From Neopestalotiopsis rosae (Eukaryota > Ascomycota > Sordariomycetes > Amphisphaeriales > Sporocadaceae), in assembly GCA_023078685.1 (NCBI GenBank), contig JALGAS010000002.1, forward strand, positions 5,270,001 to 5,334,000: a DNA stretch of 64,000 nucleotides, read 5' to 3'. A model generated the notes under the pieces. That model saw only the letters and a program-made list of their open reading frames with translations. It had not been told where the DNA came from and ran no database searches. Shown here in pieces: positions 34,875 to 46,223 of this stretch (positions are counted from its first letter, which is position 1; each line of letters starts with the position of its first letter). The translations under genes were made by a program, and so were the position numbers.

Positions 34875-37265
34875 TCATTTCCTATATGATTCGGAGGAGG
34901 CTCTTTCTTTGTCCTCTACTAATATGACGACTGTTGAAGTGGCTGCATATGCCTCGCGAATGGCGCATGCCATGCTGGTAATAGTCAGTACGACAGGCAT
35001 AGTCAACATAACGAGGTGAATGCTGGCGTAAACTCACCAAGTCTTTGTGATATCTGCCACCACAGCACAAAGACCCCAGTGCGAACACCAGGCTCGTGCT
35101 AGCACCTCATTATCTGGAGCGCCAAATGCCTCGACCACCAGGACCCTCTCGGTGTCATCGTCGTCCATCATCATGGGCTTGATCGCCTTGCTGCCGCCGA
35201 CTGGAGTAGAGTTAAAGCTCCTGTCAATAGCGGCATTTGGGCTGCCCCAGTCACGCATGTTGACGATCTCGTCAGCTTTGATCACGGTGTATACGTAATC
35301 GAAGAATAGAGGGTGAGGCCCTGACGAACATGGCCAAGCATTGATAAAGGAGACGTCGTGTGTGAGACGCAACGGCCAGGATACTCCGTCGATTGCAAAT
35401 TGAATTGAAGCGTCAAACCACCGAGGTCCGTGATCCTGACGGCTGGGTAGGAAATCTGTCAAGCTGAGGAACTCTATGCGAACCGTGTCCACAAAGTCGT
35501 CAACGTCTGGTGTGACCAATTTATACTCGCTGACCGGAAAGACCTCTGCGGGAGGGCCCAGAGGATCTGACCTCTCGCTCATCGAAGTCACATCCTCTGG
35601 AGTAATTCGCTGTCTTGGTTTCCTGCAGCGAATGCGGGCGATTTCGGATGATCCCAGTGTCGTTGGGCGAGCAGGGCCAATCCACCCGCCGACCTCGAGA
35701 CACGTCGGAGCCAGGACCTTTCCAACAATGCATGAAGCCGACCAGTAGGTATAGCTCCGATATTGGAAGCCGCATTGTGGTTGCAGATGTGTCAGCAGAG
35801 CTAGATCATCCGTGGCCTCGTCCGGATCGATGTCAACAAGGGTGTTCATCAGCAGGAAAGGGAATGTGGGCTATCATTTGGTCAGCTGACTCGATATACA
35901 GACAAGAAATAAAACCTCAACTTACTCCAGGAAGAACAAGGCCACTAAAGAAGGCCATCGTATGCGAGCTGATACCGAGCTGAGTTCCCTCGATTTCATT
36001 TTGCTTCAGCGAGTCTAACGTCTTGTCCAGGTTCGGCCACTTCATCATTTGAGCAAACCGTTTCAGCATCTTGGCCTGGCGTTTCCGCAATTTGAAGCGT
36101 AGGCGCACTTTCTCGGCCGTCTCGCCGAATTCTGCAACGCGTACATAATCTCTCCATCGCCTGGCCAAGGCTAAATTCCACTGTATCTTTGGAGGTATCT
36201 GAGCTAAAAGCTTCTCCTTGGCCACGTCGTTGTGGATTCCGGCGCATATCCGAAGATCTAGCTCGAGACTGAGGAGGAGTTGGTGAAAGAACTTGAGGTA
36301 TAAGTCATGGTTCTCTGGGCGTGTGTCATAGATGAATCTTGTGACAACTTGATTTTTCGGGACGGTAAAGTCTATCCAATTCTGGCTCGACAAGACCATG
36401 ATCAGATCAGTGATTTGCTTGTCCATGGACTTGTGTGGTTTGAGGTCCTCGTCGGGATCTTCGAGAAATCGCCCATACAGATTCTTATACATCAAGTTCG
36501 CATTGTCGTATTCTAACCCATTTTCCAGCTCGAGCAGTCGCACAAAGATCTCTTCGAGATTCACTTCACGAGGCTTGATTCCAGGATCGCGGAGTTCAAT
36601 GGCCGGTGGTATGATGCTGGCTAGGCTGGCCCAGTGGTTCAAAGTGATGGTACCGGCACGAGCACCATACCCAAAGGCCAGACTGGGCTGCTCCAGCGTC
36701 TCCCACGGGCGAGCAGGGCTGCTGTTGCCCAGGATACGGAGGGTTGTCAACTGGACCATTTGATCGTGTTGATCGGCAGCATCTGTGTCGTCGCCGTGGT
36801 TGCCCGCTGTGGTGGTGTAGAGGGCGTAGTACTGATCCGAGCGGTGCGGGACTGGCCGCTTGTGGCCCGTGTGCGCCGGTACACCTCGTGATATGAGCTC
36901 CATGGCCCGTCCGAGAGGGAGCTCTTCCTGGCTCGATAGGCCCGAGGGCGGCCACTCGGACAAGGGTGAGGCGCTGTGACTGTGACCATTGGTCTCTGCT
37001 CGACCTTTGCCCTTGGTGTCGTGAGGGGTGCGGCGGGGCCGACGCCGCGAGCTGTCGCCACCTAAGGGCTTCCGCCCATACGAGACATCACCATCACTGG
37101 CTCTTCTGCCGTGCTCCTTGGACTGCGTGACATGTCAGAAAGACGGCAAATCGTGTTGATGGTGCTCATCGGGCACGGCTCTCATGTGCTTACTAGTTTA
37201 CCCCCTTGAGCACTGCTCTTTGTGCGAAAAAGCCCACTCCAAAAGCCCTTCTTTGATTCCGCCAT
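34875..37265 (-). CDS. Conserved fungal protein of unknown function, four exons
   Basis: Exons 37265-37194, 37122-35926, 35870-35038 and 34974-34875 (introns 71, 55 and 63 bases) join in phase to 733 residues. The junctions create smooth sequence, notably FSGLVLPG joined to PTFPFLLMNTLVDID, and ITKT joined through a split Cys codon to CMACAIREAYAAT, and a CTGAC branch point precedes the second acceptor. The first 100 residues are basic, Ser/Arg-rich and probably disordered. The centre is helical and charged, with a Lys/Arg-rich stretch near residues 385-405. The C-terminal third is rich in Trp, Cys and aromatic residues, suggesting a folded beta domain. No signal peptide or clear membrane helix is seen. 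I do not recognise a named domain. It resembles long uncharacterised proteins of other ascomycetes, and no function is proposed. Confidence 0.78.
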
Positions 37266-38612
37266 GGCGACTCTGATGAAGTCGATATTCGGGGCATCAA
37301 ATTGAAGAGTGCGTGATTTGTGGCAAGCAAGCGGCCAGATGCGTAATGAATGTTGACTATATTTTTTTGGCCGGTCTCTGTCTTTAGCTTTAGAAGCGAG
37401 GCTGTGTTGGACACGCGTCAATTTGGATTTGGAGGTTGTAGTGGTGGTGTGTGGTGGTGGTTTGTGGTGGCGGCAGCGTCGCTGGGTTACCTAAATGTAC
37501 CTGCCATTCGGATAACCCTTCTTTTTTGTTTTATCCTTCCTGGGTATCTTTTATTGGAGCGAGCGCCTTCCGCACAAAGCTTCATTCGGATTGTCCGCGT
37601 GATTGCATCGCCGTTTTACGGCATAAGCAAAGCACAGTACAGCACAGCTCCTTCTTGAATTTGCGAGATGCACCGTTTTATACCCTGTGCGCTAAGGAAT
37701 ATTTGGGATGGGCTCTCCGTCCACCTAAATATTTTAAGGCACCACCACTACTGCTACTACTACTATTTCGTACATACCAAGAATCCAAGACTACCAGACC
37801 CTTATTAGAACAAGTGGGAACGCGTTCGAGACAGGGACTTGCTTATGACCTGCATTGTTCCAGAACCTCAGAGACCAGCGAGACCAGAAAGAAAACAAAG
37901 TCTGGATTAATTGAACACTCTTTTGGGGGGTCCGGACACCCCAATTTGTTGAGACAATCTTAATGCGGTCGCTAAGCAGGGCTGCCTCAGGTCAGGCCGG
38001 TTGAAAGTTATGAGTGGGCGAGACATTCGATTTCTGGCTGACTGCCACGTTTGATGTCCGTTGTTCTGCGTCTGCATTAGGGCGGTCCAATGATGGCGCG
38101 CCAAAGATTATAGCTATAGGCACCCGGCATTAGGGTGATTTACTGAGGGGCACCTAGGCACGCTATCATTGTACTACGATACCACATACCTACGTACTCG
38201 GCATCTTGATTGGACTCCCAGCTGCATTCTTTGAGTGCATGCACATCATCAAACGGAAATAACGTCTCCAGGCTGGAGTTTGCATCATCTTGTTTGTCCC
38301 TGAGAGGGCTATCAATGCTGTACGTAATTATAAAACATGTGTTTGCAAAGGACGCTGCCATCTATCGATTGCCCAAGCTTGGCACGCTAAGGTCTACTTC
38401 ACCAAGAGACCCTGAAAGACCCTGAAAGGATGTATATGAAAACAGTTTCTGAACAGAAACAGGGGGTATCTTGGCTTTAGGACTAGAAGGAAAGAAATGC
38501 TCTGGATGACGAGGAAAGGAAAGGAATGCAGCTTAATGCTGTACCCAGAAGGATGAATGTCGGCTCCTCGGCTCATGCATGTGACGAACCTCCTACCAAG
38601 AGTTTCAAGGTA
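37266..38612. other. Intergenic region upstream of the unknown gene
   Basis: 1.35 kb. It has GTGGTGG-rich sequence near 37438-37475 and CTA/ACT trinucleotide repeats at about 37740-37765. No gene is seen. The right end is the 3' flank of the WD40 gene. Confidence 0.5.
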
Positions 38613-40350
38613 TCAAGCTTCATCATCATCGGGAGCAATGACCGAGCCATACGAGAAAACTTTGATATGAGGGCCGGCGCCAACAAAGAGGCTCGAATGA
38701 GGGTCCGTGTTCATCTTCGCAAACTGCAAAGCCTTGATCGGTCCTCTGTAGTCCACATCGACCTGGACCTTGTCAACCTCTGGCGATTCTAGCTGCTTGC
38801 CTGACTGGAGCGAGTGAAGGGCAACCCTGCCATCGTCATGAGCCGTGGCAACAATTCCAGTGTCCAGGTCAACATCTAGCCCAATCTTTATATGAGCATT
38901 GTTTTTGTACTCTGGAAATTCGACTAGACCGAAGGCTGGTTCTCGCCCACTATGGAGGGTCTGCCACTCGTCGGTTCCACCGTCCGTACTCCGGTATTGC
39001 CTGTCTACCATTCGGAGGTCATAGATTCGCATCTTACTTTGGAGGCCGCTAACGAGAACGTGGTGTTGGTTGAGCGACTTGATATGTGTAATGCTCGTTC
39101 CGTGTGAAAACGACTGCCAATGGGCATCTGTCGTACGCGTGTCGGTAACAAAACAGCGACCCGGTCGGCCTCCACCGAGAATGATGCTGTCGTGCCCACG
39201 AAAGTAGTCGACAGCAAATATGTCTCGATAAGCCTTGGCTGGCATCGTGCTCGACTTCCTGGGGCATGGGGCGACCCAATGTAGACTTGTGCCCGCACTT
39301 GTATCGTAATGTAGAATTCCCCTCTTGGAACCAATGGCACATACAGCACCGCCAGATGCAACATCAGGAATCGCAATAGCATGAATCCCATGATCGGCCG
39401 TGGGGCGATGAGGATTGACGCCTCCCACTGTGATTGTGCTAATTGAATCGGTGGGTATCCCTAGCTGTACAGCCGGCCTCGAGCCATCCTTGGTGCTGTA
39501 CGTGGTGATGACCTTTCTAATACGTATCTGAGCTGCAGACTCTGGTCTCGCCGACGCAGCGATGAGGGTGTTATGATGGTGGTCGAACTTCATAGCCGAC
39601 AATTGATCCACAGTCCATTCATGGTAGGGGCCCAGACGGGCCGAGATGGAATAGCGGCTATCGATCATGAGACGGGGATGGACTCTGTTTGTGCATCAGT
39701 TATAATACTCGCAAGGAGTGGTTCCAAATTTGTACACGTACCGGCCCCTGTAGTCCCTCGGAATATAATCAGACGCGATTGAGTGTCCATCGGGTGCTGG
39801 TTTTTTTTGGTAAGTAACATGATTGGCGCCTGAAAATGCAGGCAATAAAGGGATGGAGCAGACTAACAGACAAATGCAAAACTCAGATCAGTGAATGCGT
39901 CCTTTCCAACCACACACATGATGTTGATGTTCTGTGAAGGACTCCAACGAGGGTTGTTGAAGGGCATGCTGCCTCGATTGATCAGACTGGCAGCAATAGC
40001 GGCTGCGCCCATATCTTGCTGAACGCCGCCGTGAAACTCGCGTGCAATACCAGCGCCAGGTAGAGGACCCATCAAAGCTGGTGAGCGCTTGACACGGTTC
40101 TTATTCAGGTTCAGGCGTTCGGCAGCTTGCTGTATCTTGGTGTCCTCCAGTTTGCGCTTCTTAACGGCATCGCTAGAGTAGGCTGACGTGGCGGGTGCAG
40201 TCTGGCCCTTCTCAACCTTGAAGTAGCGCTTTTTGGTGGCATCTGTAGTCGAGTTAGTCACGGTCGACTGAGTTGAACTTCCACTTGAATTTGACGAGGG
40301 CATTACTTACCATAGTAGTAGCCAGGGATATTGGCGACTGGTTGAGACAT
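38613..40350 (-). CDS. DCAF4-like WD40-repeat protein
   Basis: Four exons, 40350-40311, 40242-39868, 39796-39742 and 39684-38613, give 513 residues. The N-terminus IPGYYYD joined to ATKKRYFKV matches the start of human DCAF4 (PGFYFDPEKKRYF). The C-terminal two thirds form beta-propeller blades, with WD-like motifs such as SGLQSKMRIYDLR and ATAHDDGRVALHSLQSG. DCAF proteins are substrate receptors of the CUL4-DDB1 ubiquitin ligase, so a role in targeted protein turnover is inferred. For intron 2 two in-frame acceptors exist. The one at 39797 gives a normal 71-base intron with an ACTTAC branch point and is preferred; the other (39830) would make a 38-base intron and add 11 residues. A basic segment (KNRVKRSP, near residue 60) could serve nuclear import. 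Confidence 0.8.
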
Positions 40351-42229
40351 GATTGCCAGAAAGCATTCGAGCCCTTTGGCCCGATGTGAGTTGCTGCTCA
40401 CAAGCTGGCGATGCTGACAAAGGGCGACGGCCAACCTATGCCGAAAAAGAGTGCAATTTATGAAATATCCGGAACGATGCTGTCTTTGCCGACCTGAAAG
40501 TTTATATACAAATGCCAGACTTAGGTGGATAGAAGGAAGACCCAAAGAGGAAAAGAAATCACAGATTGTGAGCGTGGTGGGCCGGCGACCAAGTAATGAT
40601 AAAATTTTGCGACGAGCCTGCCGTTTTGAGAAGAGAAGAATTGCTGGACGATTGTTCTGTTGGCAGGATGAAAGTTTTGTTTGATGGCTCAGTTGTTGGA
40701 TTGTTCTTGTCAAACAAGCGCGTTTGCACTCATGGGTGGTTGCTTTAGTGGGCAATATCTGTCGTTCAGGTATGAGGCTGGACTTCTAAAGCCTTGTTTG
40801 TAACAGCCAGTCCAGTAGAGCTCAGCTGCGGTGGAGGCAAAGCTGATGCTAAGTTGCAGCTGTGGAGTGCTGAAAGAGGCAGCATCTTTGGCGCTAAGGT
40901 CGTAGAAACTCAACTGAGTGGCACGTGCACCAGCTCTTTGCTACCTGTAAGTAAGTATTGCAGGCGCTTGGATAGGACTTACTATTTAATGGCCTTGATT
41001 TTCACTTGCATGAGACGAAGGGCTTCAAATTAGATATTTGGTCTCCGTGATTGCTTTCTTCAACTCAATCCATTTTTGAGATATGATATAAGATCAGAAT
41101 AATATGTACGAATACTTGATATTGGCCAAACCAAGATAGCGATGTGCTGCCCATTACAGAACCAAAACATAGTGATATAACCCCGGAACGAATCGGAGAG
41201 TGCTTTGGCTCACAAGTCTTGGGATAATGAACTATGGATATCCATTGGAGAAAAGACCTGAAGACGCCATGAGGCAGTGAATCTTGTGCCGGATGAAGGA
41301 GGCTCTCCGATCCAAGAGGCTCTGCTGCATACCTGGTGTATAGTCTGTAACTTGCGACACTGAATCAAGTACATCCGTGAGCATGAATAGTTGATTAAAT
41401 GATATCGGACAACGAACAAGAAAATGATCACAAACATGAGAATGTAATCCCTCAGTGAAGTACATGAGGTCTTTACGATATATAGCATTCCCCTTTCAGA
41501 GACAGACAGAGAGAGAGAGAGGGATTATCTGTAAATGTCCACGAGACACACTTTGCTGTACTCTATCCACCAAGCAATCCATGAACGGTCCGATTCCAAT
41601 GGCCAATTCGGGGCTGCTCAGGGCCTCTCAGGCCGCCTCACGTTTCCACCTGATGCGCCTAGCTCTCCGAGTCTTTTTTTTTTTTTCCCCCTTCCGCCTA
41701 GGAGACGATTTGCCGCCGCCAAAAAAAACCACCCCGCATAACCTCCAAATTCCCCTCCACGATCTTGCCCCAAAAGCCAGGCCAGCCAAGCAAGAAACAG
41801 CTTGTCCAGACCATAGGACTGGCTACACGACTCGTGCAAGGCATGTATTAATGTAAACCCAATTATGGGCACCCAAAGAAGATAGAGAGAGAAGAACTAA
41901 AGTGACCCCGCCGACTGAGCTCCGAAGCTACCCCTCACTGTAGTTTTTTTCTTGTTGGTGGCCCGCTATGCTATGTCATACCTCTAGGGGTTGCTCTGTG
42001 TATGTTTCCCAAACTTTTGCTTGACTCTTTAAGAGGCCCGTTGTGCCACACACCAACGTCTTAAACCCAGCTGTGATTCTGTATACTACACAATAGCTCT
42101 TGCTCTCTTTGCTTGCTTGCTCATCCCTGTCCGCTACCAATCAACCGGTCTCACCCATACACACACCCAATCCCCCCCATTCAGCCTATCAGAAGCTTCC
42201 CAGCCAGCCTTCTTCACGACTCGCCCACC
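40351..42229. other. Divergent intergenic region WD40 gene / ABM gene
   Basis: 1.9 kb. It holds the WD40-gene promoter and the pyrimidine-rich leader of the small gene at 42230. A GA repeat lies at about 41500-41521 and a T-run at about 41675-41686. No gene is seen; a 133-codon plus-strand frame near 41455 has no family resemblance. Confidence 0.5.
41500..41521. repeat. GA microsatellite
   Basis: AGACAGACAGA followed by five to six GA units. Simple repeat in a non-coding interval. Confidence 0.8.
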
Positions 42230-42715
42230 ATGGTCTACACACTCACCGTCCACATGTACGCCAAGGACGATGCCGACTGCATCGAGAGGCTCAAGCTCAA
42301 GCTGATCGAGGCCGCTCGCATCTACCGCAAGGACAAGGAGACTGTCGACTGGTTCGTCATGCAGGACGTCCACGACCCCCGTGCCTTCACCGTTGTCGAG
42401 AGATTTGAGCAGGAATCCGTATGTTCCATCCCCCGACTCGGTTGCCATGAATCAGTCTTTTCCAACCTGACCCCAAACTGACGTCTTGCTCTTCTCTCCC
42501 TCTAGTCTCAGAAGTACCACCTCGAGAACCCATACTGGAAGACCTTTGACCCGTGAGTCATTCATTCCTATTATCGAACATACCCTCCATCCCAAAAGAA
42601 GTGCTGACAGTTCGACTCTTTCCACAGATACGTGATTCCTCTGTTGGCCAAGCCCATGGACCTGAGAAGACACGAGGAGTTGGACACCACTAAGGACGTG
42701 GTTGTTCCCCAATAG
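42230..42715 (+). CDS. Small dimeric alpha/beta-barrel (ABM-like) protein
   Basis: Three exons, 42230-42418, 42506-42552 and 42628-42715 (introns 87 and 75 bases), give 107 residues. MVYTLTVHMYAKD at the start, the WFVMQDVHDPRAFTVVERF strand pair and the YHLENPYWKTFDPYV helix (finishing at the second splice site) fit the ferredoxin-like fold of antibiotic-biosynthesis-monooxygenase and stress-responsive A/B-barrel proteins, which work as homodimers. No heme or flavin motif is needed in this fold, and the substrate is unknown. There is no signal peptide, so it is probably cytosolic. The ATG is in a good context (CCACCATGG). It converges on pma1 with 527 bases between stops. Confidence 0.82.
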
Positions 42716-43242
42716 AAGTAGAAACATTCTAGAAAGAGTAACGCGAACAAATTGTAAAGATACAACATTTCCGGTAGTGATATACGCCTAGTCCAATACA
42801 TGTCAACAGCCTTGTAGGATTGGCAACATGTGTATAGTCGAGATGGATTTCTTTTGATCTGTCTGCCTCGAAGTAACTTCCACTATCTCATACTGGCACC
42901 AAGTATAGTTTCTACAATGTGCAAGGCAAAGGTTCAGTTCACAATCATGACAATTAGATGATAACAATTCACGTGGATGACATTCACCGCAAGCAAGAGA
43001 CCATGTAATTTATCAATTTTACTTCTTTATTAGGATCCTCTAGAAATGGAAAGTGGATATAAGACTGTCAGAGAGCATTATCCACCTCTCGGCGATTGAC
43101 CGAGGTGGCCGCAAACACGACACAGTTTAGACAAGAAAAGAGCGAAAAACACGGTCCTGGCAGTTGAGTCGTTGCTCTAGGCTGACCAAGGACCCCACGG
43201 GTATCATCCTGCTTATAGACGCCGATGCAATGGTGGGGAAGT
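42716..43242. other. Convergent 3' region ABM gene / pma1
   Basis: 527 bases between two converging stop codons, presumably both 3' UTRs. AT-rich with no recognisable feature. Confidence 0.6.
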
Positions 43243-46223
43243 TTATGCGGACTTCTCGTGCTGGGTGGAGACACGCTGGAGTGAAACAACTATGAAACAG
43301 TTAGTATAAAAGTTTGCTTAACAGAACGGAGTTATATAGACTTACCGAAGTCCTCGAGCGAGCGCTGCTTCTGGTTGCCCTTGATCGATCTTCCGTGCAT
43401 CATGTTGTCGAAGCCTTGGCTGCCAGACATGAGGTAGTAGACACCACCCATGACGCAGAAGACACCGAAGGAGAAGATCCAGATACGGACGACAGCGACA
43501 ATGGAGGTCTGCTGGCCACCCTCGAAGAAACCCCAGATGGTGAAGCAGGTAGCGAGGATATCGACGACCAGGATGGCGCCGGTAAGCTGCCACGAGGGGA
43601 TGGAAGACCAGAAAGGACCGTTGGCACGGGTGATGAAGATCAGCCAGTTCTCAGTAAGGGAGATCTCAAGGAAGAGAACCTCATCCATGTTACCGAAGTT
43701 CTGGACGATACCACCGTCCTCACCCTGAGCGTACATGGTGGTGACAGTGACCCAGGTACCGACAGCGAGGATGATTCCGAGGCAGACGGACATACCCCAG
43801 AGCTTGGGCAGGTTCCACTTGACGGGAGACTTGGAGAAGGGAGCGTTGTCGTAGGCAATGGCAAGGGTGGCAACATCAGCGAAGATGGCAATGAAGACAA
43901 CCAGCTCAATGTTGAGGGAACGGTTCAGGATGGCGATCCAGAGACCAAGGAAGATCTCCAAGTGGATGGACAGAGCAATACGGTAGACAACGTAGGCGTA
44001 CATGCGGTGAAAAATCTGGCGGGAAGTCTTCAGGGCATCAATGATGGCACCGAGACCAGGGGCAAGGAAGACAATATCGGCAGCGGAACGAGCAGCGTCG
44101 GAGGAACCCTCGACAGCAATACCGGTATCAGCCTTCTTCAGGGAGGGAGCATCGTTGACACCGTCACCAGTCATGGCAACAAGGTAACCACGCTGCTGGA
44201 GAATCTCGACGACGTTGTACTTGTGCTGGGGGAAGACCTCAGCGAAACCATCGGCAGCCTCAACGAAATCGTAAACCTCAGAACCGGGCATGTCACCACC
44301 GCCACCGAGACCGAGACGCTCAGCGTTGTAGATGTTGGTACCGAGACCGAGCTGGCGGGAAGTCTCACGAGCAATACCGACGGCGTCACCAGTCAACATC
44401 TTGATGGACAGACCGAGAGTCTTGGCCTCGTTGACAGTCTTAGCAGTATCGTGACGGGGAGGGTCAGAGCAGGGCATAATTCCGAGAATCTCCCAGGCAC
44501 CCTCACCACGCTTGCGGGCAACACCAAGGGAACGGAAACCACGGGTAGCGAACTCAGCGACCTTGTTCTTGTAGGCGGCGTCAATCTCCTCGGGGATGGG
44601 GTGGTCCTCCTCGACGGTCTTGAGAACGAACAGAGGGGCACCCTTGACACAGGTGATGATCTCGCCCTGGGGGGACTCGACAACGGCCTGGACCTTCTTG
44701 GAGACGGGATCGAAGGGGTGGAACTCGCGGACAATGTACTTGGACAGGACACCCTTGGCGCGGGGGTAGAACTTGAGGGACTTGAGGAAAGCCTTGTCGA
44801 TGGCATCAATACCCTTCTTCTTGCGGGAAGCAGCGAGACAGGCAGTAAGCATGAGGTCCTCGGGGTCGACACCAGCAACAGTGTAGGGCTCAGACAGAGA
44901 GAGCTTGTTCTTGGTCAGAGTACCGGTCTTGTCAGAGCAGAGAATCTCGACACCAGCAAGGGACTCAATGGCGGACAGCTTCTGGACAATGGCCTTCTTC
45001 TTGGCGAGGTAGGCAGCACCGACAGCCATGGTGGTGGTGACGACAGCGGGAAGACCGACGGGAACACCGACAATGGTGATGGCCAGGGTGAAACCCAGGA
45101 TCTCAACAATGGGGTTGGAGCGGTAGAAGGAAGAAACCCAGACGACGAGGAGGGTGAGGATGACGAGGACCAGGAGAACCTGACCGATACCGTTCAGAAC
45201 CTCAGTGAAGTGACCAGATCCGGCGGAAGCCTGGTTGACAAGGGCAGCAGCACGACCGACGAAAGTGTTGTCACCGGTGGCAGTGATGATGACAAAAGCC
45301 TCACCACGCTTGACAGCGGAGGAAGCAAAGCACTGGTCACCGTGGTGCTTGTCGACGGCAAGGGATTCACCGGTAAGAGCAGACTGGTCAACCTGGAGGA
45401 AAGCATCGTCGGTGACAATGCGACCATCGGCGGGAATGATGGTACCCTCCTCAACCTGGAGGATATCACCGGGAACGACCTCGGGAGCCTCAATCTCCTT
45501 GAGCTGGCCGTCACGGAGGACGACAGCCTTGAGAGCAAGAGTCTTCTTCAACTCGTCGACGATAGAACCAGCCTGGAATTCCTGAATGAAACCGACACAG
45601 GCGTTGAGCAGGAGCAGAGCGCAAATGACACCGAAATCAACCCAATCCTCAAGACCGGCAGCCAGGACGGCAGCAGCCTCCATGACGAACTGGATAGGAC
45701 CCTGTTTCGACGAGTTAGCTCAAGTGTCGCGGATAGTAGCCGGCGATGGCGGGGTTGAATAAGCTTACAATGAAGAAACCAAGGAACTTGAGAACGAGGT
45801 TCTCCTTCTCCTCCTTCATCTGGTTGAGACCGAAGCGCTTGCGACGAGCGGTAACTGTTGGACGGAAGCAGGTTAGCAATTGAAGGCATGGCGAATGGTG
45901 GGCACAATTGATTGGGGTGGAAACTCACCCTCGTCAGAGGTAAGACCGATGCGGGAGTCAGTCTGGAGAAGCTCCTCGGGAACGACGCGACCAGTGTGAG
46001 GAGAGGACTCCTCCTCCTCCTCTTCCTCCTCGGCACCTCCATCGACGGACTCGAGGTCCTCAATCAGGGCGTCAATGTCCTCATCTTCGTCCTCCTCTCC
46101 TCCCTCGACCTTCTTCTCAGTGGTGGCCTCGGTAGACGAGTGGTGGTGGGTCTTCTCCTCGAAGTGTCCAGATTCGATGTTGGTGGACAAGGCCGGCGCA
46201 GCGGCAGTGTTGGACTCGGCCAT
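43243..46223 (-). CDS. pma1: Plasma-membrane H+-ATPase (P-type IIIA)
   Basis: Four exons, 46223-45929, 45854-45769, 45701-43346 and 43289-43243 (introns 74, 67 and 56 bases), give 927 residues, close to the 920 of Neurospora PMA1. The pump exports protons with ATP hydrolysis and sets membrane potential and cytosolic pH. The N-terminus has the acidic run of Glu/Asp typical of fungal pumps (about residues 40-75). TGES lies at about 237-240, the phosphorylation motif [10 protein letters not shown] puts the catalytic aspartate at residue 384, PVGLP marks membrane helix 4, and the hinge [17 protein letters not shown] follows. The last exon encodes the regulatory tail [20 protein letters not shown], which is autoinhibitory and phosphorylated in yeast. 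Strong codon bias leaves a spurious 814-codon frame on the opposite strand. The upstream region is unusually long and empty. Confidence 0.98.

Noticed and set aside
43314..45758. 814-codon plus-strand open frame
   Set aside because: It is exactly antisense to pma1. Its acidic, low-complexity translation (Asp, Gly, Glu, Leu) is the mirror of strong codon bias in pma1, which lacks TTA, CTA and TCA codons.
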